A DNA stretch of 64,000 nucleotides from Dryococelus australis (taxonomy: Eukaryota; Arthropoda; Insecta; Phasmatodea; Phasmatidae): positions 122,497,838 through 122,561,837 of the forward strand of contig CM057000.1 of NCBI GenBank assembly GCA_029891345.1, in the 5' to 3' direction. Below the pieces are notes generated by a model, which saw only the letters and a program-made list of their open reading frames with translations, was not told the DNA's origin and made no database searches. Within the stretch, counting starts at the first letter, position 1; each line of letters opens with the position of its first letter. This document shows positions 26,165-36,270 of this stretch, piece after piece. Made by a program: the position numbers and the translations under genes.

Positions 26165-27725
26165 TTAAAATGTGCGTAGATTAATTAACGGAAAAAAAAA
26201 AACAGAGTTAAGTGTGTAACACTTTCCGTTGTCGGTAGACGCGAAGGCAGTAAGTCACGGCAATCGGTCGAGTGGTGAAATGGAATATATAGTTTCAAGA
26301 GGGTTTTGTGGGGGGGGGGGGGGGGGGTCAGAAAAAAACGTGAAAATGAGACCTCCTGTCCCAGTAGCTTGAGCCTCGTCATAGTTTGGTGCAGGTCTAT
26401 ATTACCACACTCTAGCTGATAAGTTTGAAAATGGGATTGTATAGGTGCGTTCTGGTAGTCGATGCGGGAAATACGAGTTACTAGTGCATTCTAGTTGACA
26501 ATACTGAAAACATGAGATATCAGCACTCTATATAGAGAACAAATGCCGAAAGACAATGGATAATAGTTTTAGTATGAGTCGGGTAGATGGGGAGGGGGGA
26601 GAGTCCAGTGTGAGGTAAAGCTAATTATTAATTGGATGAGGTGGCTTGCCAACTTATCAGCCAGTAAAAATTTGCTAGGGGTGGTGTTTGGGACGGTACA
26701 CTAAACTAAAATGTTTGCTTGGCGGTTATCTTTAAAATATGTAACTACCCCATAGAGACATATAAATTGTAATGGAATACAAAAGTAACTTATATAAATT
26801 TTCGCCTGAATTTCGTGGGAATCAGTTATGTTGTTGCAACATATAGGACATAAAATCGCAATTTTTGATTTGATTCTATCTTCCAAAATGGCGATAAAGA
26901 GAATTTATGTATTAGCTCAGTTAATGCTACATAATTTCTGCCAGCATATAAAGTTAAATTGAAATTGTTTAAACGAGAGTTACTATCTTGAAAATAAATG
27001 TTTGGTACTCTTAGAGCTTATTAATCTACATGGCCAACCATACGGCTACTCGTCTGCCAAATATTACATGAATATATCGACTGTTTCCCAAGATATGAAA
27101 AAAATTTATTTATGTAGCAGATTCTTACAAAATGACGGACCAAAAATGGTATGTACAGATACAATTGATGGTTATAATAAGTATTCCCTGCATACAAAGT
27201 AAAGTTGAAATCAGTTACATGGTTTTGTAGATATAGCATACTAAACTTAATATTTTGTATGGCTGCCCACACAAAATGTTAAGTGTTCGGCACATTCAAA
27301 ATACTATTTGACATTGCCTAAAATAAATACTACGCGTTGGCAACATTTGGTAGTATTCGGTAGATTGATTCCTGACACACGACATCAAAGCTTTATTATT
27401 TAAAGTGGAACTAGTATACAAAATGGGGAACAAAAAATCTTTATATTGGCTTTTTTGATGCTTGTATCCCATACTTTCAGTATACCAATAGAATTTGCTA
27501 GGTAAAATTTTGCCAACTGTCTCGAATAATGTACAATTGCTCAAGAACAGTTATTCATTGTCCGAGTATTGCAAACAATGTGATGGTAATCGCCGAATTG
27601 TTTTTAAAAAATGTAATATTTTAATGATGCTTGCTGCGGAGGTAATATGGACTGTCATATCTACGTCATAGCCATTGCAGTTAGATGCTGTATGTTACAT
27701 TCATATGCCGTTTATAGATATCACT

Positions 27726-27848
27726 CAGTGGCGTAGCTTGCACTTTTGGCGCCCGGGAGGCATAAACCGTCGCCCTCCCGCCCCCCCACAAAAAAGATTC
27801 ACTTCTCCTGCTCATATTGACAGTTAATGATGGAAATGAGCGCCACTG
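27726..27848. mobile_element. Very short hAT-like MITE candidate
   Basis: CAGTGGCG at one end and CGCCACTG at the other, the type of terminus used by many hAT elements, enclose 123 bp with a C-rich centre. Flanks do not show a clear 8-bp duplication. Confidence 0.35.
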
Positions 27849-28399
27849 AGTTTATTTTCGGCTGGATGTGCTTTTGATCAAAGTCAACACTAAAGTGTCA
27901 GCATGTAATGCGATAAATAGGCCTTTATTTTGGCTTGTTATTTGTATGAATAAAAAAAAAGTTTCGCTGAATGATCTCGAAAGAATAATTTAACTTTCAC
28001 CACGTGAAAACCTATTTTAGCTGTTGAAATTGCTTCTTTGGTAAATGCCCTCACACTCACAAATAAAACAAATATTCTTCTAATATTTATGCAGTGCCAA
28101 AAATCACTAAAGTACATCACATTGATGCCATGGTAAATAGTAAAATGGGAAATAAAAATAAAAATTAATTATCTGTGTCACATTAAATACATATGAAATA
28201 TGGTTATGAGAAAAATAGCAGATTTGAGTCGTTACAGCACTGTAAATTTCTTTGATTCAATGTCTGATTTTAGAGTTATTACAAACTATAGCAAAAGTGA
28301 AAAACTTTAGCCTACGAAAAGTTTATATTACGAAATCTTGTAAATGTTTTGGTCCAGGAAAGTGAAGTTAAATAGAAAAAATATTATATACATATAGTA

Positions 28400-28450
28400 A
28401 TAATAATATTTTCTGTGTTTCGACATCGTCATCTCGAAGATGACATTGTA
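28400..28450 (-). mobile_element. Possible Penelope-like element tail
   Basis: On the minus strand CATCTTCGAGATGACGATGT and then CGAAACA form the imperfect palindrome plus CGAAAC motif often found at the ends of Penelope-like elements and related repeats. No coding part remains. Confidence 0.3.
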
Positions 28451-29460
28451 AAGGATTCAGGAGTAATACACAGGAAATAGATTTGTGTAGGTTGGGTGAA
28501 TTACTTATGCTACTGCGTTGGTTGCGCCAAATCTTTATGTGGATACAGTAGTGTGTTACTGACTTTCATTTAAGTAGCTCATGTAATAGTGTGTGAACGA
28601 GTGAGAGACAAGAAATATTTGCATATGTATATCACACATCTACCTTACATAGAACCAGCTCGTAGAAACTGAAACTTTGAAATATTCATGAAAGCCAAAC
28701 TCATGCACAAAACACTGGATGAATGCAGTGAAATGAAAAACACACCAATGGGATAGGCTGATTTTAATAAAATAAAAATAAACTAGAAAATAACCATTTA
28801 TCATTTAAATGAACTTGTCTGAAAATAAACTTTAAAAAGATGAGAATTGTGTTTCTTTTCAAGATTAGATCAGATGTGATAAAAGAAATTAATTATAACT
28901 GCAAGTAGGATTACTATAAATTAGAAAACTATCTCAAAACCTGATGTGATAGGAGAGAAGCTACTTCTGGTAACATAAACGGAAATGATAATTAAACATT
29001 AATTCTCTCTCGAAATAACAAATAAAATAAATAATTATGTTTGAGAATTACAGAAAATAACTATCCAAACATATAAATTAACCAATAAATTGAAATAAAC
29101 ATATTTAGGTTATCACCACTTATCTCAGAGTACGTACCAGTATGTCACTGTATAGCACAAATAAGAATAAGAACAAACAAATTTGGACTGGTGGTTTACA
29201 ATAAATATATTATGTGATTTAATGAAAAAATCATAAACCTAGGAGGGGTTAAAAAGTTAACATTACTCAAAACAATATGTAAGTAGACGTGCTAGTGTCC
29301 GAAAACATATATGTAAATAATTATCATAACTGTCAATAAACATAATTACGTGTTCAACTTGAAACCATCATAGCATTTAAATTTGTACAGTAAAATATAT
29401 ATGTATGAATAGATCCAACAGTTCATGACTCATGATAAATAAACTCGTGTTTTAAAGTGA

Positions 29461-30420
29461 AGTAGTAGCGTATTGTATGTTCACAGACAGGAGCCGGGAA
29501 CGGGAGCCAAGGCCTGGGAGCAAAGACCGCCATCTTGGTTCCCGGACTTCCTGGTCTGTCATTTGCCAACATCTTGGACCACCATGTTGGTAACCAGTAT
29601 GTCATTTTTCATACACTTGCATTCCGAGGGTTTTCTCCGAGTTCTCTTTCTTTCACTCTCACTTCTTTCCTTTCTCTCATTCTTCTTCTTTCCTTTATCT
29701 TCCATTCGTTCATCATTTGTTTACATCGGCTGTTACTTGGAGGCCGCCATATTGGTTTTAGTCATTTGTTTCCCCCATTAGTTCTGACATTGGCCACTAG
29801 GAGAGCCGCCATATTGGTTCTGGTTTTAGCCACTTAGAGTGTCGCTCTCGTTCGATTAGTGGAATCGGCTGCTAGGGGCACTGTTTTTATAGCTCAAAAT
29901 ACCATCTGATATAGTGCGGAATCGGACTGCCGGACCTTGGGTCGCCAGACTTCTGGTACCACCTAACACCACTCGGCTATTGCGACATGCTCTGCGACAA
30001 GAGTTTATAAATAGTAAATAGCTTTGAGATGAATAAATAATATCCTGCCTCTCATTAAAGACATTACATTTTTTTAACTATGTAATTTTGAATGTTTTTT
30101 ATTTACATATCAATAATTTTTAAGTTTTTATTTTTTATTTTTTATTTTTATTACATTATTATAGTATTTTTTTTTTTTTTTGTATTTTTTATTTACATTG
30201 TAAGAATTTATTTTAAGTTTTACACTTTTATTTACATATAATATTTTTTGACTATCTCAGACTTAAGAATTTTATTTACATGTAGTGGCTAATTTCCCAT
30301 CTTTACTTGGCATCCACTTAACCTAACCACCACATGCTAGTCAACATCACGAAAGGCCTTCCTAAGAAATAAAACACAACAAACTTTTTTTCACAATTTA
30401 TTGTACACATAGTAAAATAT
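29461..30420. repeat. Polinton left TIR
   Basis: Inverted copy of 40,530-41,559. From the outside inwards: a GC-rich end, an array of GCCATNTTGG motifs, a T/C-rich tract, a tRNA-like block, an AT-rich part and a TTAACCTAACCACCACATGCTAG box. An AATAAA on the minus strand near 30,405 could terminate the capsid-side transcripts. Confidence 0.9.
29910..29988 (-). other. tRNA-like block in the left TIR
   Basis: On the minus strand TAGCCGAGTGGT fits an A box and CAGTCCGATTCC a B box, with the spacing of a tRNA-derived Pol III promoter. Similar blocks sit in the same place in the right TIR and in both TIRs of the short derivative at 44-49.6 kb. Confidence 0.6.
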
Positions 30421-30426
30421 ACATAG

Positions 30427-30800
30427 TCAACAAAAAAAAAAAACTATATTTATTAGTCTGCTTCGAGTCGAACGATTTCGTGTCCAGTCGAAGGCAGCAG
30501 ATTCACGGTCCAAGGACGAGGCACACCATCTGTGCAGCAGCTGTGCGTTCCTCCGTGCACATGTCCAGGCAGGTTCTGACCTGTCGCAGACATGTCGGTG
30601 CAGGTTCTGACCTGTCACAGACGTATCTGTGCTGGTCATCATAACATTTCGCCAGCTTGCACAGCAAAGGACATCCATACTCGTACTGCATATCTTACCA
30701 TCGTCGGCATAGAACACTGCGATCTGCTTGAGCACGTAGCCGCTCTGGCTCTGGAAGCCTTGCAGATTACAGTACATCTTGCTGCTGTCTATGCTCGAAT
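30427..30800 (-). pseudogene. Polinton small conserved ORF
   Basis: Contains LQGFQSQSGYVLKQIAVFYA and, further on, a Cys followed by TCARRNAQLLHRW. This resembles a small protein (QGF start, C..H...CAxRN end) found widely in arthropod mobile and viral DNA; its function is unknown to me. It lies next to the capsid gene, reading outwards to the TIR. Fossil. Confidence 0.5.
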
Positions 30801-30856
30801 GTGGCGTAAAAGTTCTAGTGTGTGAGTAATTATATTTATATATTACTCAGCTGTGC

Positions 30857-31873
30857 TCATGACAGTATTTCGATGGTCTTGTCTCGGCAGTTGTACGATA
30901 CAAGCCGGTCGTGAAATATCAGGCGGAATGTGTACGTGTTGGCAGGAATATTTCCATGTGTAGTGAATTCGATCCTGCAGTCGATTACATTGGAGGTAAT
31001 ATGCTCATCCTGTTTACTCGCATAGAGTACCATGAGCGGGGCCAATCTCTTTAAAGTAACAGGGCTCAGTATCGTAGATTGGGTGCGTCCATAATACGGT
31101 GATTGGAATTGAGCGCGCATCTGATATGCCAGCAGGTACTGTCCATTTTCAAATCCACATATGCGTAGCTTTCGCTATTCAAATATATTTTCACATTTTC
31201 TATTTGACATGGTCGAACTGCGAATGGCTCACTCTCGCATTGTTCTGTCTTCCAATCTGTAGCCCAACGATGATGTACCTCGGTTTCTCAGAAGCAAAGC
31301 TGGACTTCGCCATCCAGTTGATGTGCTGGCTTGCTGGCAATCTGGGGTATGTTTCGAGACTCCACGACATGAAAGCCATACCGATGTTGTTACCACCTTC
31401 CACATTCTTCAACATTTTTATGCGTTCTGCAGTGCTCAACTGCACATGAGGTAACATCCAGTCGATTTACTGTAGTTTCAGTTCCACTGCCTCTCGGTTT
31501 TCTCCCATACCCATGATGGTGTCCACATGCGTATTGGATAAGAGAAGCAGCAGTTCATGCTTCGAATTGAAGATAATACGTTTGTAGTCTTCGGAAAATC
31601 CCAATAGCATGGAGAGTGGAACGCACACTTCAAACTTTCCTCCAGGGCATATAGGAATACTATACTCATCTTCGATTCTTCAGCCTGCCATCCTGGCTGC
31701 AGGCAGCTTATTTGGTGTAATAGAAAGGAAATTTTTATAGTTGAGGTTACGCCCACATCTCGCGACTGGTCCACCTCAACGCCGTTGAGCAAATGCTTGA
31801 TGCGATCTATTAGGTGAAGAATTCCATTGCTCGTTATTTTCGTCGATGCCGGATTGGACCCATCTTCGTTCAT
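30857..31873 (-). pseudogene. Polinton major capsid protein region
   Basis: Pieces show LLNGVEVDQSRDVGVTSTIK (about 31,740-31,800), STAERIKMLKNVEGGNNIGM with KPRYIIVGLQIGRQN (31,200-31,440) and, near the end, NIPANTYTFRLIFHDRLVSY (30,880-30,960). This is the double jelly-roll capsid of arthropod Polintons. The upstream end is cut off by the LINE junction at about 31.88 kb. Fossil with several breaks. Confidence 0.85.
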
Positions 31874-31889
31874 TCAGAGTCCCCCTGAT

Positions 31890-32775
31890 TCATAGGAAAG
31901 ACTGGCAAGGAAGAGTGCAGATACTCTGGTGTTGGGCCGCTCTCCGAACTTCTGATGATAGTATGTATGCCCCAGGAGCTGTTAGATTGATTTCCTCATC
32001 TAGATATTCCCTAAAGTCAGGCCAGTTCGCATGCTTATAATCCTTAATTTCGCGAATTGGCGTATTGTCGTTTTCAAGTTCCTTGAAAGACAAGTAGACA
32101 GGATAATGGTCCGAAGCCAACTCATGTAGCACATTAAATTCTAAGACCATATTAAAACCTGATTTAGCACGATATCAAGTATATCGGGCCTATAATTTAC
32201 ATTACGAGGGTCAAAAGTAGGTTCTTCGCTAGGGGCGTAAATAATATAATTATGGTGCTGTTGATGTCTAAACAAAGTATTTCTGTTAACTGTGCGCACA
32301 ATACAGTCCCAGGCGGGATGTTTGGCATTTAAATCGCCCACAGCGAGTAAAACTGGATGGGTATTTGTTAATTCATCTAAATCTGCGCGCAAAAGTGTGT
32401 GACCTGGCGGGCAATATACATAATAAATAGCTACATGTTGATTGCCAAGTTTAATAGTAACTCACACAGCTTCAAGTCTTTGAAGTTCTATTAATTTCGC
32501 GGGATTACATACAATTGGATTATGAATTAATATCATGACACCTCCACCGTGTCTGTTGCGATCATTTCGTATGCATTTATATTCGGAACTGAAAATCTAT
32601 GCTGTGGGTCTAAATGAGTTTCGTTTATTGCAATTATAGGAATCTGATGGCGAGAAATAAAATCTATCAGCTCTTGTTTTTTACTGTGAATGCCATTAGC
32701 ATTCCAGTAAACTAGACTACTAACTAAATTACACCTAAAGGGCAGATAATTTGGCAACTGCAAATTAAGAGCCAT
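31890..32775 (-). pseudogene. LINE ORF2 endonuclease (EEP) domain
   Basis: Starts MALNLQLPNY at 32,775. Endonuclease motifs appear in order: YWNANGIHSKKQEL, IIAINETHL, RHGGGVMILI, YYVYCPPG, AVGDLNAKHPAWDC and SDHYPVYLSF. These are the catalytic and metal-binding blocks of AP-type endonucleases in Jockey-group LINEs. The frame is broken about three times (near 32,553, a stop near 32,459 and near 32,145). No RT follows. Confidence 0.85.
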
Positions 32776-32779
32776 CAGG

Positions 32780-34560
32780 CTGTTGCTGCTGCTGCCCTTT
32801 CAAAATGGAGAGGGCTGCCCCAGTCAGGGTTCTCCCTTTCTCTTCAGCTGACTTGGTTTGCTCAGTCCAAACCATGAGTAAGTTACAGAGCACCTCCAGC
32901 ACTCCACTAAAGGCAGAGAAATTTTCATTAAGAGGCGGGGCTAGTCGTCGTCTCCTGAATTATTATCTGCGTATCTGCGTATTAATTTGTTCAGAGGCAG
33001 CTGGGGTTGTGTCCATTTGTGACACTGGGCTCACCAGTTTTGTTTGGCATCCAGAATCCTGCTCGCCTAATGGGCGTTGAGCTGGCTCCTGATTGGCCAC
33101 GTGTGTAGCAGTGACTCCTGAGGCCGAAGTAAGGGTGTTTAAGGGTGTGAAAAGGGGGAGGGGGTGCTCCGAGGCGGCTGTTGCGACTCCTGTGTCGGTT
33201 GTGCAGTTTTCCTGCGTGAATTATTGTTCTGTTTCCCCTCTTTCGAAAAAGGAGCTTTGTGTGGCTGCCACTTTGGGCGATATGGTCTGACCAGGGGCGG
33301 TAAATAGAGTTTCGAGGGCTGGCCATAGTAAGCCAAAGCCCCATAGGAATTTGCTACAGGCACTGACCTGTTTTGCTCAAATGGTGGCACAAACAGTTGT
33401 GCTTATGAGTGCGGCTGCCTACCTTGGGCCCTGGTCCAGCAATCTTGTGCTGGAGTAGGGGCTTGAACTTGAACTTGAACTGGGGCATGGCACTGGGGGG
33501 GGGGGGGGGGTGGGACTGACCCCCATGGGGCAGGAATTGAGTATAACTGCCAAGGCTGTGCAGCGATCGTAGCAGAGTACTTACTCTGTTGTTGCCGGTT
33601 TCTTCGTTCCTGAGGGGCCAAATGTCGCCATTTCTCGGCTTTATAGGCCTTGTAGTTGGCAGCGTTGTTGCCACCGCAACACACGCATTTTCCGAGAGAC
33701 AAGTCATCGCGATTGATTAAGTCGCAAGCCCGTGTCATGTGGTCTTTGCCACACAGTCGGCATCTGGAAGGGGGAGGGGGTGACACACGCGAGTGGAATG
33801 GCCGAACCTCTGGCAATTACTGTACTGGGCTGGGCTGTCGGGGCGCTGGTATTCTTCTACCTTTATAATGAGGCCGCATAGTCCTCTTAGTTGAAAAATT
33901 TTTTGGCTGGCTTCTGTGGGTGGCGATTCCATGATCCACATATGCAGAGGGGCTCTGTCCTTCATGGACAGCTTGGGCGCGAAGCTGATTGGCTCTAAGC
34001 CCGCGCCAATCAGATACGCTCAGATCCATTCTTCTTCAAGTGACTTGTCTAGCCCCCTTAAGGGTTACTTTAAGGGTTAATTGGCTTTGCGGAGTGAGCG
34101 GCGAATATGCAACTTTCAGAGAGTGCAACAGATGGATTGCTTTTCGGTAGTTTTCATGAGACTGCACGAGATAAGATACGCCCTCAGGGGCAGCTCGATT
34201 GGTAGTAGGCTGTGCCAGATTTTCACGAAAAAGGCGACATACTGTGGCGTAATTACACGCCGCAGTATGGTAGACAGTTATTGGTCTTAAGTCAGACCGT
34301 TTTTGCTGAGATGATGGTGCCTGTTGCGCATTTTCGCTCGATTTCGCCGTCCCAGGTTGGGAAGGGGGAGGGGGGAGTTTTCAACTCGTCCACTTTTCGC
34401 TTTTTCGACTGGACATTTTCGTCAATTGCGATGATTTGGCCGGTGGTACTTGCAATTTAGGCTGCGTGAAGTCGTTGGGGGGGGGGGGGGGGGGGTCCCC
34501 GAGAGGGTCTGACACCTAGCTCTTCGTTATTTTAAAAAGGATGAAACACGAAATTAAAAC
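32780..34560 (-). pseudogene. LINE ORF1 (gag-like, zinc-knuckle)
   Basis: A gag-like domain (EASQKIFQLRGLCGLIIKVE) is followed by cysteine knuckles CRLCGKDHMTRAC and CVCCGGNNAANYK, then a Pro/Gln-rich tail. This is the ORF1 layout of Jockey-group LINEs: nucleic-acid binding in the element's RNP. Frames change several times. Poly-G tracts at 33,496-33,511 and 34,478-34,495 encode proline runs on the minus strand. Confidence 0.75.
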
Positions 34561-34847
34561 CCTAAAATAAAAATTATCTGGTTCGCAATTGGCCTCCGCA
34601 AACTGTATTTCCCTGACCTCTCCTCTTTATCGGAGACAAGACTAAGGGGTTTAGTACCCTGGCTAAGGGGTTTACATTGTACCTGTGCCCTATAGGAGAG
34701 CACAGGCCTGGTGATGCTGAGAAGCTAGCAGTCCTCTTCTAACAGAAAAACAACCTCTTCAGGCTATATTCGATCCAAAACTGGCGCGATCATACAGTTC
34801 GCCTGCACTGCTCATCACACTATCCTTTCATACAACAAACAGTGCAG

Positions 34848-35190
34848 AGCTATTGCCGGTCACGTCCGACCTGGACCGAGGACAGCGTCGGAGCATGAGA
34901 CGACATGCATGCGTGGACTGTCTATACCTTGGGCAGACTTATTCGCGCATACCCAAACAGATGCTTCGCGATAATGCTAATGTGTTGGTGCTGTTTTGCA
35001 TGGACGATATGAACTTGCGGCATGCGTATGACGACCACGTCAATACAGACATGACGTTTGCAGAAATCAAATATGTGTGTTCCCTGTGCTGGAAAGACAA
35101 GTACATATTTTTGGTGATTGTAAAAGACTGGCCTCTATATTGGCAGGTACCGACGTGGATTCGATCAGTTCATCACTGACCGTCGAGAAT
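34848..35190 (+). pseudogene. Polinton packaging ATPase, C-terminal part
   Basis: Contains YLGQTYSRIPKQMLRDNANV, DDMNLRHAYDDHVNTDMTF and CWKDKYIFLVI, which are conserved near the end of the FtsK/HerA-type genome-packaging ATPase of Polintons. The Walker part is missing, cut away at the LINE junction. Fossil. Confidence 0.85.
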
Positions 35191-35239
35191 GAGTTACATA
35201 AAGCATATCGTAATTCGGGCAGAGTAGCCTCAAACTGCG

Positions 35240-35600
35240 GCTTAACAAAAACGAAGATGGAGGTTGTCTCGTACCAAGAAACGATGGAACTTATAATGCT
35301 GGTAGAAGAACAATTCGAAATGTTCGCAAACCCGAACGCTCTGAAGATGCTGCTACTAAACATTCCGTCCTCGAAACTGGTATGGCTTCATCTCGGAACT
35401 GGGTAGTATGTTGGCCGAACAAACCACATTCTTTCGCACTTACTTGTCTGAGCTCGGTGCGAAGATGGATCGTGTGAAGACCCGAGATCGTCCGCGATAT
35501 GGTGGCCATGGACGAGCACATAACGAGTGTTCAAAGGCAATTTACCGACAGATTTAATATGGCATCTGCACAAAATGAAGACACACTAAAAGTGCTTAAA
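35240..35600 (+). pseudogene. Polinton small helical ORF
   Basis: A fragment with YQETMELIMLVEEQFEMFAN (35,270-35,330) and a later piece ending near 35,600. Short acidic helical ORFs follow the ATPase in many arthropod Polintons. Role unknown; broken. Confidence 0.45.
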
Positions 35601-35787
35601 TGATTCCATAGAGCATACATTAGCTACTTCGATTTCGCACCTCGCCACGAAAATGGATATATAAAATTACAGCAGAAGCATATTGGATGTCTGCAGCAAA
35701 CACCTTGGCAGGATTGAAAGTATTTTGGCGGAGACTCACAACTAATCCTATAAAAGAGAGCAACAGTAAGAATCTTTATTCAGTACG

Positions 35788-36060
35788 ATGTCGGACATTG
35801 CCAGAGAACTACATCGGGTGATTCAGACTGTTCGCTCCAATTATTTGCTCGCCAAGAGAGCCAAAATTTCACGCGACCATATAAATGAAGAAATTTTTAA
35901 GCCCTTTAGGGGAGGTCTGTGTTATTTGGACCAGTGCGTAATTCGGGCCAGCTGTGTTTCTCAGAGCCACCAACAGATATCAGCACTATGAACGTGTGGC
36001 TAGTTGCGTACGTTCCCTATGAATGCTGCTTCAGAGTTGTTTACACGTGGACGAAGCGAC
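35788..36060 (+). pseudogene. Polinton DUF8207-type ORF, N-terminal part
   Basis: Starts MSDIARELHRVIQTVRSNY, with a conserved basic helical N-terminus seen in the DUF8207-type proteins of arthropod Polintons. The pogo transposon separates it from the matching C-terminal part at 39,260-39,590. Confidence 0.6.
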
Positions 36061-36270
36061 AAAGAAAATACAAAGGTAAGTTCAATATTAAGAGTTTTCA
36101 TGTAATAATTCAATTTTTTAGATGTGTGGGATAGTTAAATAGTTATAGGAATTGAGTTCTGTTGGTTTTTGTATTTAAGGTTGTAGATTAAACTTTATTT
36201 CTGTACAGTTACAAAAGTATATTCAAATACAATAACCACTACATCAAATATGGCGTTAAAGTTGTCTCGT

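Larger units (their letters stand above)
12431..26363 (-). mobile_element. Gypsy LTR retrotransposon B with long LTRs (broken)
   Basis: A minus-strand Gypsy. The left LTR (12,431-18,642) is interrupted by Gypsy A; the right LTR is 23,916-26,363. Both begin on the plus strand with TGGCTATNGAGCGAGGCAAA and end with GAGACCTCCTGTC(T/C)CA. A polypurine tract (C-run on the plus strand, 18,645-18,660) abuts the 3' LTR, confirming orientation and boundary. Internal parts run gag to integrase from 23.9 to 19.3 kb. The LTR copies differ by about 8% over one 240-bp stretch compared by eye, so the insertion is of moderate age. No matching target duplication was found. It is an inactive fossil with many breaks. 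Confidence 0.85.
23916..26363 (-). repeat. Gypsy B right (5') LTR
   Basis: About 2.45 kb including a MITE of about 536 bp, so about 1.9 kb by itself, which is long for a Gypsy. The outer end reads TGGGACAGGAGGTCTC on the minus strand. It contains the minisatellite and an open frame of about 100 codons. Confidence 0.85.
26364..29460. other. AT-rich stretch, no gene
   Basis: No coding signal beyond chance. Two small repeat-like items inside are listed separately. Confidence 0.5.
31885..34800 (-). mobile_element. LINE fragment, Jockey-like (ORF1 and endonuclease only)
   Basis: Minus-strand non-LTR retrotransposon. It keeps the 5' region, ORF1 and the endonuclease part of ORF2 but ends before the reverse transcriptase. 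5' truncation is the rule for LINEs, so loss of the 3' half points to a later deletion or rearrangement at about 31.88 kb, where Polinton capsid sequence resumes. Confidence 0.85.

Noticed and set aside
33354-33707. Separate proline-rich protein
   Set aside because: An alternative frame over LINE ORF1; the knuckle-bearing frame is the real one.
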